Shown: in pieces, positions 25,884 through 37,900 of the stretch | Numbering within the stretch: the stretch's first letter is position 1 | Layout: every line of letters begins with the position of its first letter | Source of the DNA: Gerris lacustris | Lineage: Eukaryota > Arthropoda > Insecta > Hemiptera > Gerridae | Assembly (NCBI GenBank): GCA_951217055.1 | Contig: OX578278.1 | Location: 43,041,574-43,105,573 of the forward strand | DNA: 64,000 nucleotides | Direction: 5' to 3' | Notes under the pieces: generated by a model | What the model saw: only the letters and a program-made list of their open reading frames with translations | What the model was told of the DNA's origin: nothing | The model's database searches: none | Position numbers and translations under genes: made by a program

Positions 25884-26261
25884 AAATGAACTTGTAGGTG
25901 ATTTCTTTTATTTGAAAGTTAAAGTTTTTAATTGTCTCGTAATAAATTAATGTTAGGATAAAGTTGTTTGTCTCTTTAACAGGCTGAGTAGTTTTGACTT
26001 GTAGTCTATACATTGTGTGTGTATAGACTGTTGGAAGACCTTTCTTTGTTTTCTATTTACTCGTTTACTTTAGCTAACCTACTTAGAGTTGGAACCTGCC
26101 CCAGGCTGGCCCTACAACGCACTCCCCAAGCAAAAACTTTACTTTCGCCTTTTTGTTTTCAACAGACTGGAATTTTTAGGACATAGGATGTTTTTTTTTA
26201 AAAAATAAAACAAAAAGTAAGAACAATACCTACAAAAAATATCCGTAAAATACATTTTTGC

Positions 26262-27909
26262 TTCCGAGCTTACCGAAGGTAACGGAAGCTATGTGATCGT
26301 TCTCAAGAACGAAAAAATTTTAGGTCTCCGATTTCAAAAATTCCAAGACAGAAATCCGTTTCAGACATCAGAGAACATTTTTGGTTCCGTGTCTGTCTGT
26401 CGGTCTGTCAGTCTGTCGGTCTGTCGTTCAATTTTTGCGAACCACCATATCTTAAAAACTACACGTCCAATTTTAATGAAATTTGGGTGGTAGGTCATAA
26501 TTAGCCTATTGTTGGTCCCATATAAGTTTCAACCTTCTGCGCTTATTTGTTTGTCATCCACATGCTCACAAACATACATTTATTTACAGCCATATCTTTA
26601 AGAGTAATCATCTGATTTTTATGAAATTTTTATGGTTTGTCGAAAGTAGCCTGCAGATAACACCTGCCTAATTTCAACCTTCTGTGCACTTTAAATCGTG
26701 CTAAATTAATATGTCTTATATTATAAAGCCGCATGGCTAACTGACTCACTGACTGACATTAATGTTTACCCACTTCCAGAACAGCTAGAGACTTGTGGTT
26801 TGCGCCATTCGACGCGCAACGTCCATATTGTGTACCAAAATAATTATACCAAGTTCACTTTTCCCCCTCCTTCACCCCTTAAAAAAATAATAATGGGCGA
26901 CTTGATTTTTAAGCTGGTTTGGGGGCTAATTGCGGCTAAACGGTAAGTCGTATTAGAAAATGGATAGCACAAGTGGTGACTGATTTTAAAAGATCTACAA
27001 CTTTAGTCTTATGAGTTTTTGTCGTATCATCATCGTTTGTACCCTAGATGGTGATAATTTTGTTATTTTTTGGTTTTATTTTTTTCCATTTTTGTCTTTG
27101 AATGGCCATAGTTTCTATAATAGTTGGCCGATTTCATTTCTGATTGCGGCGATTGAATCTCACACTAATGCTCTTTTAATTGAGTATATTTTATTTCATT
27201 ACTTCATCCTACTTGCTGAGAACATGAGAGTAAACTTTTTCCCGTGCGCCGTGTCATGTGACCACTTTTTTTGTTTTTAATATTGTGTCTATATCATTTT
27301 AAAGGCCTTGATGTGTACATTAAAGCTATTTTATTTGTTGATTTTTTAAAAGTTTTGTACATATACTTTTGTACCGATTTATAATTTTGTTGTAGGTTAA
27401 AGGTTTTAAATACTTTTTTGATATTAGGTTTTTTATTTATATGTATTTATTAGTTAAATGAATGCCCTTTTGTATTGTTTGTTTTTTAAAAATATAACTT
27501 TGGTACCTCAGAGTACAGGGGTACAAATGTTAAAGTTAATCTTTTATAATATGATGTATATCGTTGAAAAGCTCTTGCATAGTAGATTAATTTTTGTTAT
27601 ATTCTATTTTGTGTTATTTTTAGTTTTGAGGTGGGTAAAATAAAAAAAACTGTTTATACAGCGGTTTCTACGATTTGGTTGCAGTTTTATATTTGTTTAT
27701 TAAATTAATTATATGTGCGCTAACTTTTGGTGCTTGTTGGAGGCTTTGTTTCTCCAACAAATGTTTAAATTTCTTCTACTTTATTAAATATTTACTGGAA
27801 CAGTGCCGCGCCGTTCCAACTTTTTGATTATATTTATCGAGGTATTTTTCTTAATTTGGTCTTTTCTTTGCGAGGAAGCTATGTGCCACATTAATTGGCA
27901 GAGTATTTT
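26262..27909 (+). repeat. family A copy carrying Helitron-like sequence
   Basis: The left end hairpin (26262-26287) and internal blocks match the copy at 7195 very closely up to about 26700. The right end, GAGGAAGCTATGTGCCACAT then TTGGCAG, appears only at 27871-27900. The extra 1.1 kb starts with a Helitron-style 5' end, TCTTATATTATAAAGCCGC, followed by ACTGACTCACTGACTGAC (from 26714). It contains the GTACAGGGGTACAAATGT module at 27508-27530. A reversed copy of its distal part plus the family A right end lies at 45702-46160, so this longer form exists more than once in the genome. Confidence 0.6.
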
Positions 27910-29046
27910 ATATAACGAAAGTTTATTCCCACTTAATTATTTACTTTTTTTTAAATTATAATTATTTAAACATTCGCTAATGGTAGGAGAACTTTTATTT
28001 TAATAAACGAATACTTCGAGCAGATATTACTAAACAACTTTTAAATGTATAAAATGTCACTTGAGGAATACAATTCATTTTAAAAATGTGCATGAAAAGA
28101 TCGTCTTAATTAATAGAGATAAATTTAACTCTGGGTGGAATATTAAACCTCGGGAAACATTAGTTTCTTAACAGTAATTCAGGTTTAATGCAGCTAAACT
28201 CGAAACAAGAACTTTATTACACTGAAACTGCTGATTTCGGAGTTCTTGAATCTAGTTAATTTATTATTCGAATGGATGATAAACCGCTGTATAGTCTGAA
28301 AATGGAGTCATAAGAATCTAGGTATTCTGATAAAGTTTATGTCTCGAAAGATGTAATATTCGGAGTTTGGCTTCTACTATTATGGATGTCTAAGAATACT
28401 AGCATGTTAAAGTTAGTTATGTAAGATTGTTTGCAGTAGTTCCTGGAGCAGCAAAGTACAAGTGTAAATAATTAGTCTAAGTTAGTTGTTTTACCGAGAT
28501 GTGGAATTTAATCTTAGTAAATAAAATATGAAGAACAAAGTGCATCAATTTTAAAACACACAACAGTGGTTATTTGTATATAAACTATTAAGGTTGAAGT
28601 TTTATTCACGGTTCATGTGTATATTTATTTATTAGTGAATGTATCTGCATTCCTGCATGAAGTTGTAAGTCTTCTTCCGGTGGTACCCTGGTTGTGGGTC
28701 GTAGGTCCTGACGTTTCTCCCACAATTCTTAATGCATTTTAAAAATGATTAGAGTATTCCCCTCAAGCTGACACCAATAACTTTCTTAATGAGTACAGTG
28801 TCAGCTTGAGTTTTGGACGACCCTGCAGTATAAACAAAATGGCAGATTAATTAGATTTCGAATTGCCAGGAGAACACATTGAGATTAAACAGCAACAGAT
28901 CAAAGGATCCACCAACAGTCTGTTTGAGTCCCACTTGAAAGGGCTTATTCTACAATTATAATTTGATTAATAGTTGGGTTTGGAGATAATAAAACGTTCT
29001 CCCTGCACTGACCTAATACTGAAGTCGATCAGGACGTTTAAATAAA
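27910..29046. other. anonymous AT-rich DNA
   Basis: No gene was recognised. An inverted pair CTCAAGCTGACAC / GTGTCAGCTTGAG lies at 28763-28811. The same word, GTGTCAGCTTGAG, also stands near 880, suggesting a small dispersed repeat. Confidence 0.4.
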
Positions 29047-29274
29047 AAATAAGCTGCCAATTTGTGTGGATCATAGCATCCTCGCGTTCAATCGCGAAAA
29101 AAAAAGCCCACAGATGCATAGTCCCATATTTATATCCGTCTCCGCTTATTAAATTTTGCTATATTGATTACTTTTATCCATGTTAAAAAAATCATAACAA
29201 TTTTGAAAGATTTTAAAAAAGGGAGGGAAAAATAGTCTGCCAGTAAGTGTAGCACATAGCTTCCTCGTGTCCTA
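29047..29274 (-). repeat. two family A right ends, minus strand
   Basis: Two inverted right-end scraps, each with GCCA then GTGTGG/GTGTAG, CATAGC and CTCG, occur at 29047-29088 and 29229-29274 about 180 bp apart. They carry no left-end partner. Confidence 0.65.
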
Positions 29275-29343
29275 TTGCGCATACTGTAATGATTTTACAA
29301 CCTAATATTGTCTAATTTATGTAATTTTTGCCCTTCTTTCTAT

Positions 29344-29965
29344 TTCGAGCTTACCAAAGGTAACGGAAGCTAGTGATCATTCTGAAAAACCATAACTTTT
29401 ATGTCTTTTTATTAAAAAATTCGGTACTTCTTTAGATTGTTACTTCCCTATGTGGTTTTAGTATATTAAATAAATTACTTTAACTAAATAACTATTTAGA
29501 CAAAGTCTAAATGTTTAGCCCAATGCACTTTGGGACAAAGGAATATCAGCACACTTCTGTTTTTATAAGGGGAGTAACAGTCTAAAGAAGAACATCCATT
29601 TCTGTACACCTTCTTTAGAAGGTTACTCCCCTCTGTTTTCTTTTTAAGTGGAGTAAAAACCTAAAGTAGTGCCAAAAAGTCCATGACAGAAATCCTTTTC
29701 AGACATCAGGGAACATTTTGGTCCCGCGTTTTTGCGGTCCTATGTATTTTAAAATCAACTTATCCGATTTTAATGAGATTTTAGGTCATTATTAGCCGAT
29801 TGTTGGCCCCATATAATTTTCAACCTATTAAAAAAGCGCCCATTTGTTTCTCTTCCTCATACACACAAACATAAGTTAATCCACACCTAAACTCGTATCT
29901 ATAAAAATACTTATCAATTCTAAAAAATGTGTATGGTTTGTTGAAAGTAGCCCACAGAGTTCCAT
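29344..29965 (+). repeat. dispersed repeat family A copy, diverged
   Basis: The left hairpin TTACCAAAGGTAA (29351-29363) and the TTTCAGACATCAGGGAAC block (29697-29714) are clear. The former is separated from the latter by about 250 bp of extra sequence. That extra sequence includes a GGGACAAAGGAATATCA word shared with the 49-51 kb motif field. The right part ends near GAAAGTAGCCCACAGAG; the GCTATGTGCC end is missing. Confidence 0.65.
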
Positions 29966-30336
29966 GATAATTATTGTCAGACGATCTTTTGAAATATTCA
30001 CTACTGTTTCTTTTATTTACATCGATAAATAATATTTGTCAGTTCTCTGCAATTTCGAAAGGTCCATCCGTTAATCCTAACAAATAAGTGAGTATAGTTA
30101 GCTAGGTCTTCATGTTCAAAAACATTTCGTGTAGTCTTATAGTTAGTCTTTCTAGGTTTTTATTAAAGACATGTAATTTTACGAGTTACACACAAAAGTC
30201 ACAGGGCCAGATTTAGATTTACTTTCTTCAAAAAATTCTCCAGCCAGCCTTGCAGATTTTTCTTAGACCATTTGTGTTATTAATGCACTTGCATCTTCAC
30301 TTAGGGCCGACCGCATTCCTAACTAGACAGTTTGTA

Positions 30337-30504
30337 TTTAAATCAAATTATAATTATTATTAACTACGGGAAACAGACAGTGAAAAATACACTCCTGTGC
30401 CGGGATTTGAACCACGGGCCTCTATATGGTTCAATCCCGGCACAGGAGTGTATTTTTCACTGTCTGTTTCCCGTAGTTAATAATAATTATAATTTGATTT
30501 AAAT
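30337..30504. repeat. 168-bp palindrome of the retroposon tail and tRNA half
   Basis: The left arm 30337-30414 and right arm 30427-30504 are near-perfect inverted copies around a 12-bp centre. Each arm contains TTCAA, CCGG and CACAGGAGTG in its orientation, then the TTTTTCACTGTCTG tail. The left arm reaches farther into the tRNA (to its anticodon stem) than the right arm, so the junction is a head-to-head fusion. Confidence 0.9.
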
Positions 30505-30723
30505 TAAAATTTAACTTTCCGTAGTATGAAAACTACCAAAAACTTAAAAATTTAATTTCGAATTGATTGTACAAGGTACAGGTACTAATTGAGTACTTTA
30601 TAATTATAAGCGTTAATTCTTGGTTTAGTTCTAATGTCATAAAATTTGACTGTCTAAATGTATATGAATATTGAAAGCTTGGATTCGGGACTAGTTATCG
30701 ATTACGGTAGTGAAAAATCATTC

Positions 30724-30796
30724 TCCTGCGTAGCTTAGATGGAAGAGCGCTATACTGGAAATATAGAGGCCCGTGGTTCAAATCCCGGCACAGGAG
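30724..30796 (+). tRNA. tRNA-like head of a SINE (anticodon GGA), probably not functional
   Basis: It folds as a 73-nt class I cloverleaf. The acceptor pairs 6 of 7 (TCCTGCG with CACAGGA), the D stem is GCTT/GAGC, and the anticodon stem is CTATA/TATAG with loop CTGGAAA. The A box is TAGCTTAGATGG (30731-30742) and the B box GGTTCAAATCC (30775-30785). Anticodon GGA would be serine, but the long variable arm of tRNA-Ser is missing and the T stem has a bulge. That, plus the repeated 3' tail, says SINE head rather than host tRNA gene. The A and B boxes could serve as an internal RNA polymerase III promoter. Confidence 0.6.
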
Positions 30797-30918
30797 TGTA
30801 TTTTTCACTGTCTGTTTCCCGTAGTTAATAATAATTATAATTTGATTTAAATTAAAATTTAACTTTCCGTAGTATGAAAACTACCAAAAACTTAAAAATT
30901 GAATTTAGACAGTTTGTA

Positions 30919-32829
30919 GTTTGAAAGTTAATAATTTTACTGTGGGTTATGGTTATAGGCCGGGATGCGATAGATTATTAGTCGGGTGAATACTATTGAT
31001 CGATAAGGTTTAGGGATATAGCGTCTAATATTTTGTAATATGTTAGGATACAAGGTCTAAGATATTTCTGCACCATAGATATTGTTAACAATAGATAGTG
31101 TTAAAAATGTATACTAGTTTCTCATTTCAGTAAAATTAGTTCTGGATCATTTAATTGGCAATTCCTATTTTATCGTAATCGAGGGTTAACATTTCTTTTA
31201 TCTTCAGTAGGGAGAAAAAGTTATTATTTTGGTTTTCTATACACTTAGAGGGACGTCTAAATAGAATTTAACATCAAAAGATTAAAACTCAACTCAGTGA
31301 GTCATACTTAGTGTTATTATATTGATAATAAATGTCCCTACTGCTCTGTTCCCCTAAAAATGCTAAAATAATATTTTGAAAATAAAATAATTTGGCAGTA
31401 GTTAACTTTTCTATAAAATATTATTTCTCCTCTATATCAGGAGAATATCTCTATCAATTTCTCTAGAGAATACTCTATCAAATTGAATATCTATCAATTT
31501 GATATCTAATTATTCAAATTCATTGTTGGAGACAACAATAAATTGGATGGGGGATTGTTAAATTAATCTTAATGCGAGGGATCTTTTATTGTTTGAACAG
31601 AATCCAGGGTGATTGTGCTGGGGTTTTAAGATAAACAATTGGGGCTCTAAACTACACAGCTCTGCCATTTGCCAAACTCCTTCATATTATAAAATAAAAC
31701 AACTATACTAACATTTTTCCATTCTTAATCGGAAATAGCCCTTTATTTTAAAGTATATTGGGTATTGGAAAGTGGATTGAACTTTTTCATTCTATTCTAT
31801 TTCCTTAGATTTCCATTAAAATATAGATTTTTACTGCTTATTTACTACTTTTATTAAAGAAAATAAAAATACCTAAAAAAGGGTCCGAGCTTTAAAATAA
31901 CTTTTATTTACGATTAAAGTTTTTAAAATTTTACTTTCTCTTTCACATATTCAAATATGAATTTTATTATAAAATATGTAGATATATAATTAATGTTATA
32001 TTTAATAAAATAATAAATATATATTGTATTAGTTATAGTTATTGAGTATATAAAAAAAAAAAATTGTATATAAGGGAACGCTGGGGAATGTCATCAAATT
32101 TTTTTATACAGGACGGCCCAAAAAGAAATGATGTATTTTAAATTTCCATACATTTCAATAATAATAATAATAAAACATGAAAATATTATCTGTGGTAGGC
32201 CTAGTTTTTATTTTATATATTTAATTATGAAAGATTATGCCAGGTATAATAATAACATTAAATAGTTCAAAATAAATATTATCGTGTTTTTTTTAAATAT
32301 TAAAGTTTTTTGATTTCTACTGTTAACGTTAAATCTTATTTCGCATAAAAATATTAATATAACTTTTAATATTTACCTTACAAATGCTTAATACACATTT
32401 TTATTTGTGCTTTACAATAATTTAGTCTTTATTTTGGTACGAATAAATAGGTTGTGGCTGCATTGCGGAAAAGTTAAATTTTTATATGCTTTCCAGTACG
32501 GAATCCCAGGGGCACTTGCTTGTAAAATATTCTAAATATTTCTATACGTTAAAATGGTTTTAAAAACGTTTAAACTTGAACACCTACTGTTTTTTTGTTT
32601 TTTTTAATTGCTAAACTAGGTTAACATTAAAACAAAATATTAACCCGAAGAGGTTAGATTTGTTTGGCCCTATCTTAGAGTATCACATGGAGTTGATATT
32701 GAAGGATTCATTATCTTTGTTCCACGCCCCTGCACAAGTTATAATTTGAAAGGGTGTTCTCCCCTTTCTATGGGTTTTCTTTATGAAAGAATAGAACATT
32801 CTCTGAACCTTCCTTCGAATTTTATTTTT
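30919..32829. other. anonymous AT-rich DNA
   Basis: No gene, TIR or tandem array was recognised. A short inverted and direct cluster of ATCTATCAATTT words lies at 31447-31505. The rest is dominated by A/T runs and stops in all frames. Confidence 0.4.
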
Positions 32830-33729
32830 GGAACGAAGTTCCTTATGGCACGTTCTGGACCCGGGCTCCGTGAAGTGAATCCGAAAAAAACGACCAAAAT
32901 CACCGTCACAAAATAACCGTCACAAAATCATCGTCACGCAAAATCCGTCACGAAATCTACCGATGGCGATAACTTGAGTAAAAGTTGACCAACTTAGTTG
33001 AAATTTGGTACACATGTTCATTTTACCAATGTCGGGGACAAGTTCGTTGGACAACGTTATCCGCCAAAGCGTTCACGCGCAACGCTCGCGTAAACGTAAG
33101 CTTCGAATTTAAAATTGAAATTTTTGCACGGGGAAAAATTCTAACTTCATCTATTTAATGAGACAAACAATTTTTTTAAATATTTTTTTTAGTAAAACGA
33201 ACACCGACACTACTATGAAGTGATAAAGATCGCTAAATTTATTAGAGCGGACCAAACCGATTAAAATAAAGAAATAAACGTTTTTACCAATTCCTTACGT
33301 TCTAACGTAAAGATTTAAATTAAACTTTGTATACATCACCTACAGTACAATTAAAACAAGCATGTAAAATTTCAACCTGATACAAGCAGAAGTTTTTGTG
33401 AGTTAATGATTTATATTTTTTATTTTAATATTTAATTGGAGTAATATGCCGACGGGGCCTGGGAGGACAGTTCTTTTTCGTTCTACAACCATCTGCGTTA
33501 ACTATAAATTTATCATTAACTTTTTTCTCAATATAAAATACATTATTTATTGAAAGACACTCGCTTCAAAGACAATAAAAAGATTTTCATTTAATTTTGC
33601 CTTCACTCCGCTAGTACAAATAGTTAGTTACTTTTAATTTTGTCTCTTTTCTAACTCCACCATGTATACGTGGTTATTACAGCGATTTTATCATTTATAT
33701 TTAATGAAAAGCGTAAGGAACTTCGTTCC
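32830..33729. mobile_element. 900-bp TIR element without coding capacity
   Basis: Perfect 16-bp terminal inverted repeats, GGAACGAAGTTCCTTA at 32830-32845 and its inverse at 33714-33729, bound the element. Just outside the right end is a short hairpin, GGTGTCCCACGACACC. Inside the left end is a run of four CGTCAC(A/G) words spaced 11-14 bases. At 32950-33180 lies the module shared with 13020-13240. No frame of note. Non-autonomous DNA element of unknown superfamily; a target duplication is not obvious. Confidence 0.7.
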
Positions 33730-33830
33730 TACCGGGTGTCCCACGACACCACACGTATTTTTTTATTTCGTTCTTTAGCCAAGCCAAATTATATTCAAAA
33801 AATCACAGGGAAGTACTTGCGTCCAAGTAC

Positions 33831-34928
33831 TTTTTAGGGTTTTGTAGATGATTAAGCATACCCATTATGTAATTATGATTTTTTTTTCTTCGATCCTAAG
33901 GGTCCCGGGTTCGATCCCCCGGGAGGTCACAATGTTTTTTATAGGTAATAACGACAAGATAAATTACGTTTTTTAGGAAACTTTCATCGCCCAACCATAC
34001 GGTGTAACCATGAATCATTTCAAAATTTTAAGACCAGCCATTATATAAAATTTGGGGGGGGGGATTTTTTTGGGAGTATATTTTGACTTATAAAACCAAT
34101 AAAGAATTACAAATTTAAAAGAGCAAATATATATTTGTATCCTACCTTTCAGCAGCTTTCATTTGATACCCAACTCAAATTTTTAAAAAATAACATTTTG
34201 GGCGCACTCCAAATTTTCGCGCACAAAATTGGTAATTTTTAAAATCTGGGAATAAACTCCCGGAAATATCATCGCCCCACGATAAGGTATTGGTATGAAT
34301 TACTTCGAAATTTTAGCACCAGCCGATCTATAGTGGTTTGGGGGGGGATTTTTTGGGGGTATATTTTATTTTTTTCCCCTATAAGGAATGCAAATTTTAA
34401 AAAAAGCATATATATATTTGTGTCCTACTCTTCAGCAGCCTTTTTTGCGCCCAAAATTAACAATTTTTGAAAATTTGGGATGAACTCCCGGAATTTTCAT
34501 CGCCCCATAATAAGATATTAGCATGAATTATTTCAAAATTTTAGCACCAGCCGATCTATAGTGGTTGGGAGGGGGAATTTTTTTGGGTATATTTTGATTT
34601 ATTTAACCAATAAGGAATGCAACATTTAAAAAATCATATATATATTTATGTCCTACTCTTCAGCAGCTTTCATTTGATACCCTACTCAAAAATTAAAAGA
34701 AATATACATTTTTGAGTTTACCACATTTTTTCGAATTGCGCATACGCAAATCTAATTATGAACTTCTGTATATTTTTTCTGTGGTTGGGTCAAAAAGTTG
34801 CCCCAGTGTTTCAAATTTCAGTACTTTCGCTTAAACGGTTCGGGCCCTATGAACCAAAGAGCGACGGACGGACGGACACATCACCCTCGGTATAAGGGTT
34901 TTGAGAAGTATCTACAAAACCCTAAAAA
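33831..34928. mobile_element. family B element with perfect 19-bp TIRs
   Basis: The ends are TTTTTAGGGTTTTGTAGAT (33831-33849) and its exact inverse (34910-34928). The interior has three diverged tandem units at spacings of about 280 and 230 bp. Each unit holds AATAAGGAATGCA-like, ATATATATTTGT, CAGCAGC and TCATCGCCCCA blocks plus a G-run; a TTTGATACCC box stands in two of them. Near the right end is AGCGACGGACGGACGGACAC. The 98-codon frame at 34798-35094 runs off the end of the element and is not convincing. The same architecture recurs at 41.7, 45.1 and 58.3 kb. Confidence 0.8.
33893..33930 (+). repeat. tRNA 3'-half-like sequence with B box
   Basis: CCGGGTTCGATCCCCCGGG forms a T-arm with a canonical B box (GGGTTCGATCC) and continues GAGGTCAC. 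No D arm, A box or anticodon stem precedes it. It lies inside the family B element and may be a captured tRNA or SINE scrap. Confidence 0.45.
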
Positions 34929-37900
34929 TGCTAATGACTTCATACGAAAGATTGCAATTATTCTAAATAAACAGGATTTACAGCCCACAAAATGCACTAG
35001 AGCGAGAACAAATCGTGGGGTTGTATTTATGGCAAAGTGTTCTATCTTTCCTCAAATTGACTTATTTCTTATGGTAATTTTAATTCGTTTGTAATCAACA
35101 GGAATGAAAAGACTTGATATTTCTTCATAAAAGAAACAAAAGCGACCCAGTACCCTTAAATCTTAAGTGACACATTAGTAATTAAACGCATTTCTACCTT
35201 CATGTAGAAGGTTGAAAGCGCTAATAGTAAATTAAGTGAGCTCTGAAATTTTTATATTTTTTAAAAAACTTTTATTTATTAAATGCCTTTCAATACATTT
35301 TATAGGAGAGAAAATATGGATGGATTAATTCATTATTATTAAAAGCTCTGTGGGATTCTTAAGATTTTTTTTTTTATTACTTTTTTAAGAATTCCTCATG
35401 GTAAAGAAAATTGTTTTGCCTTTAAACGGAAGAGTAAAATACATGTTATTGTTAGTTAAATAGAAGGAGGCATTATTAAGAAGCAGTCGCTGTGATTTTT
35501 GTTATTTAATACATAAGGCCCTCAAACTAAGACACATATTTTCTCTTTTCCACTCCGGTAAAATAATATCTTCTTGTTGTGCAAATGAAAATTATTATCT
35601 CTCTTTCCATGAAATAAAAATAACGGAACATTTTATTGGCGTGAATGAGAATTAGGTATCCGCTAGGGAAATTATTGAACAAAATAAGCATAAAAATGCA
35701 TTTGAGTGTTGTCGGTATTTTTTTAATGTATTTTCCCCTATTTTATATGTATACCTACTACCTACAATCAATATAAAAATAGTTTAAAAAGTGAAGCTTT
35801 TTAATAATAAAAAAATAATAAATAAGCATAATCTAAATGTTCAGTATAATTCAATTTAGCCTAAATACTCGTACTTTGATTTGAGTTCCGCCTGCTCCAT
35901 CCTGATCCAGTACCATCAATTTGAGGCTCTAGAGACTGACATTTCTCTTTCATCACTCCAACATTGAACTTCCTTTTCCTTCTGATTACCTTCACCATAG
36001 GAACTATTATGAATTACTAGGACCTCAGAATATTTCCTGCTGTAGTTGGGATTGTGCACCGGATTGTGTCTTATTTTGAAAAGGCGGCATTTCCGCTTTA
36101 ACGTATTCTTAGAATTCACAGCTGTAGGGTTGAAAAAATTATGTTAATTGAAGCTGCACGGGTTTTGACCTAGTTTCTTAAGTGGCTTAACCAAACTTAA
36201 AGTGTAAACGCATGCCGTGAAGGTGCAGCTCGCGGTAGAGATGACAGCACATCGGAAAGGTTTATCTCGCAGCTTACCTCGCTCCTTTCAGATTTTTATC
36301 GTTCAGTTTGAACAGAGAATAAAAAGTTTTCGTGCTCTAATTTTTCATTATGATATATATGACAGTATTAATGATAAAGATGACATTTGCTCTGCAAATA
36401 AGTGTGTGGCAAATTTCTACAATGAGTAATCGGAGGTATCAGATGGGGTAGCATATGGTGGGGTGAGCATTGTGGATAGAAAGTTCAAATCGAAGTTTCA
36501 TTTACCACAAGAGTTCGCGTGTTTTTAATAATATGTTATGATGAAGGAGTACCCAACTATCAATACCGTACCTCTCATTAAATTTAGGATTTGATTTAAC
36601 CCTTGTTTCGCCATCCAAGCTGTGGGTGAAATGTCAGGTAACAAATTTATAAAGACAGCTTCCATTTTAATTATCCGAAAATTCTTACTTGTTTCTGAGT
36701 GTTTGGTACAGTTGTTTGAGGTATTCAGATTAGTTGAAATGATAGAAGCAAGTTTATTTACCTGATTTCTTCTCTTCGAGTTCGTGCTGTCTACGAAAGA
36801 TTAAAGCATAACCCTCATTGTCTGATTTGTAATCGGATTATTTATTAGCTGATGTTTCTTCATATGATCTAAATGTATTACTTTTGTGTAACTACCCTAC
36901 ATTCATGTCACTCTCTAATAACTGTAAGTACTACTTCTACTCTCAGAATTGTAGATAAAATTGAAGAGGATTTATTATGTGATCCTGTTCGCTTTTCTAA
37001 TGTACTCGTAAAACTAGAGTGTCTCTTTAGTGAAAAATCTAATTTTCTTCTCCATTTAATATAAGAGTGTACTTACTATTCCGGGCGTCTTCGCCAAGCT
37101 ATTTGTTAGATAAGTTAGCCACCTGTGTCTTCCGAGCTAAACTATCTACTTATTTTGGGTGGAAATAGAAGGGAGGACCCGGCTGAATCAGTAGTAAAGC
37201 CTTTGTAGGAAGAGAGGATGAAAGGTGGAGGATGTCAAGGTTTTTAGAGACGCAGGGGGGAGAAGGCAAGAAGTTAGTTAATCCCATCTAGAGACGTGGT
37301 TCCACCTACTTCGGCAACCGTCTAACAGGGTCCGGGGCTGTATCTCGACATCAGACAAGCATTAATAATAGAGTGTCGCCCTCTACCCCTTGTCTGGTCT
37401 TCCTGAACCTAACGATATTTCTTCCTTATCAAAGTAAAGGTTTCGTCCCTTCCACCTGTACAACACCTAGGAAGCTTTCTATTAAATACTGAATACACTG
37501 CTTATTACCTCCAATGTAAGCTGATAGAGGTAGGTAAAGCTTGTTACACAGCACAACATGGCCCTCTCTAACCCCCTGGCAACACCTTATTAAAGCCAAG
37601 GCTCCCTCACCGTGATTTATACCGTTTTAAACAACCTCTCATAACTAATGCCGTAATTAAAACATTCCCTATTCCTAAAAAACCCTATGATGATGCTTAC
37701 TTTGTACTCGGTTTTAGCGTCTTTTTTTAATAATTTATTTTTAATGACGTCTTAATAATTCTCTCAGATTTCAAATTGCATTGCTGTAACAGTGGTGCTT
37801 GGTTATACTGGCCATATACAGCCAGCGAACCTTTATAGTTACACTTTTAAATGATTACGGTTTCTCCTCTTGTTGTTCACAACTTTATCACATGTTTTAA

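Larger units (their letters stand above)
30337..30905. mobile_element. compound tRNA-derived retroposon with 13-bp flanking repeats
   Basis: The block is flanked by TAGACAGTTTGTA at 30324-30336 and 30906-30918, which looks like a target-site duplication. Inside, from left to right, are an inverted copy of the tail plus tRNA 3' half (30337-30414) and a plus-strand copy of the same (30427-30552). Then come 170 bp of other sequence, and a plus-strand copy with the full tRNA-like head (30724-30796) and tail ending at 30902. The tail has the block CTGTCTGTTTCCCGTAG, then TAATAATAATTATAATTTG, then TTTCCGTAGTATGAAAAC. A further inverted tail copy lies at 59591-59706, so this is a dispersed family. 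It fits a SINE-type retroposon mobilised by another element's RT. Confidence 0.65.

Noticed and set aside
30724..30796. Functional tRNA-Ser gene
   Set aside because: Anticodon GGA but no long variable arm, a bulged T stem, a mismatched acceptor pair and a repeated SINE-like tail. Treated as a retroposon head.
36217..36429. 70-codon frame in the long anonymous stretch considered as a host exon
   Set aside because: No splice-site pattern, domain or codon bias could be argued, so it is left unannotated.
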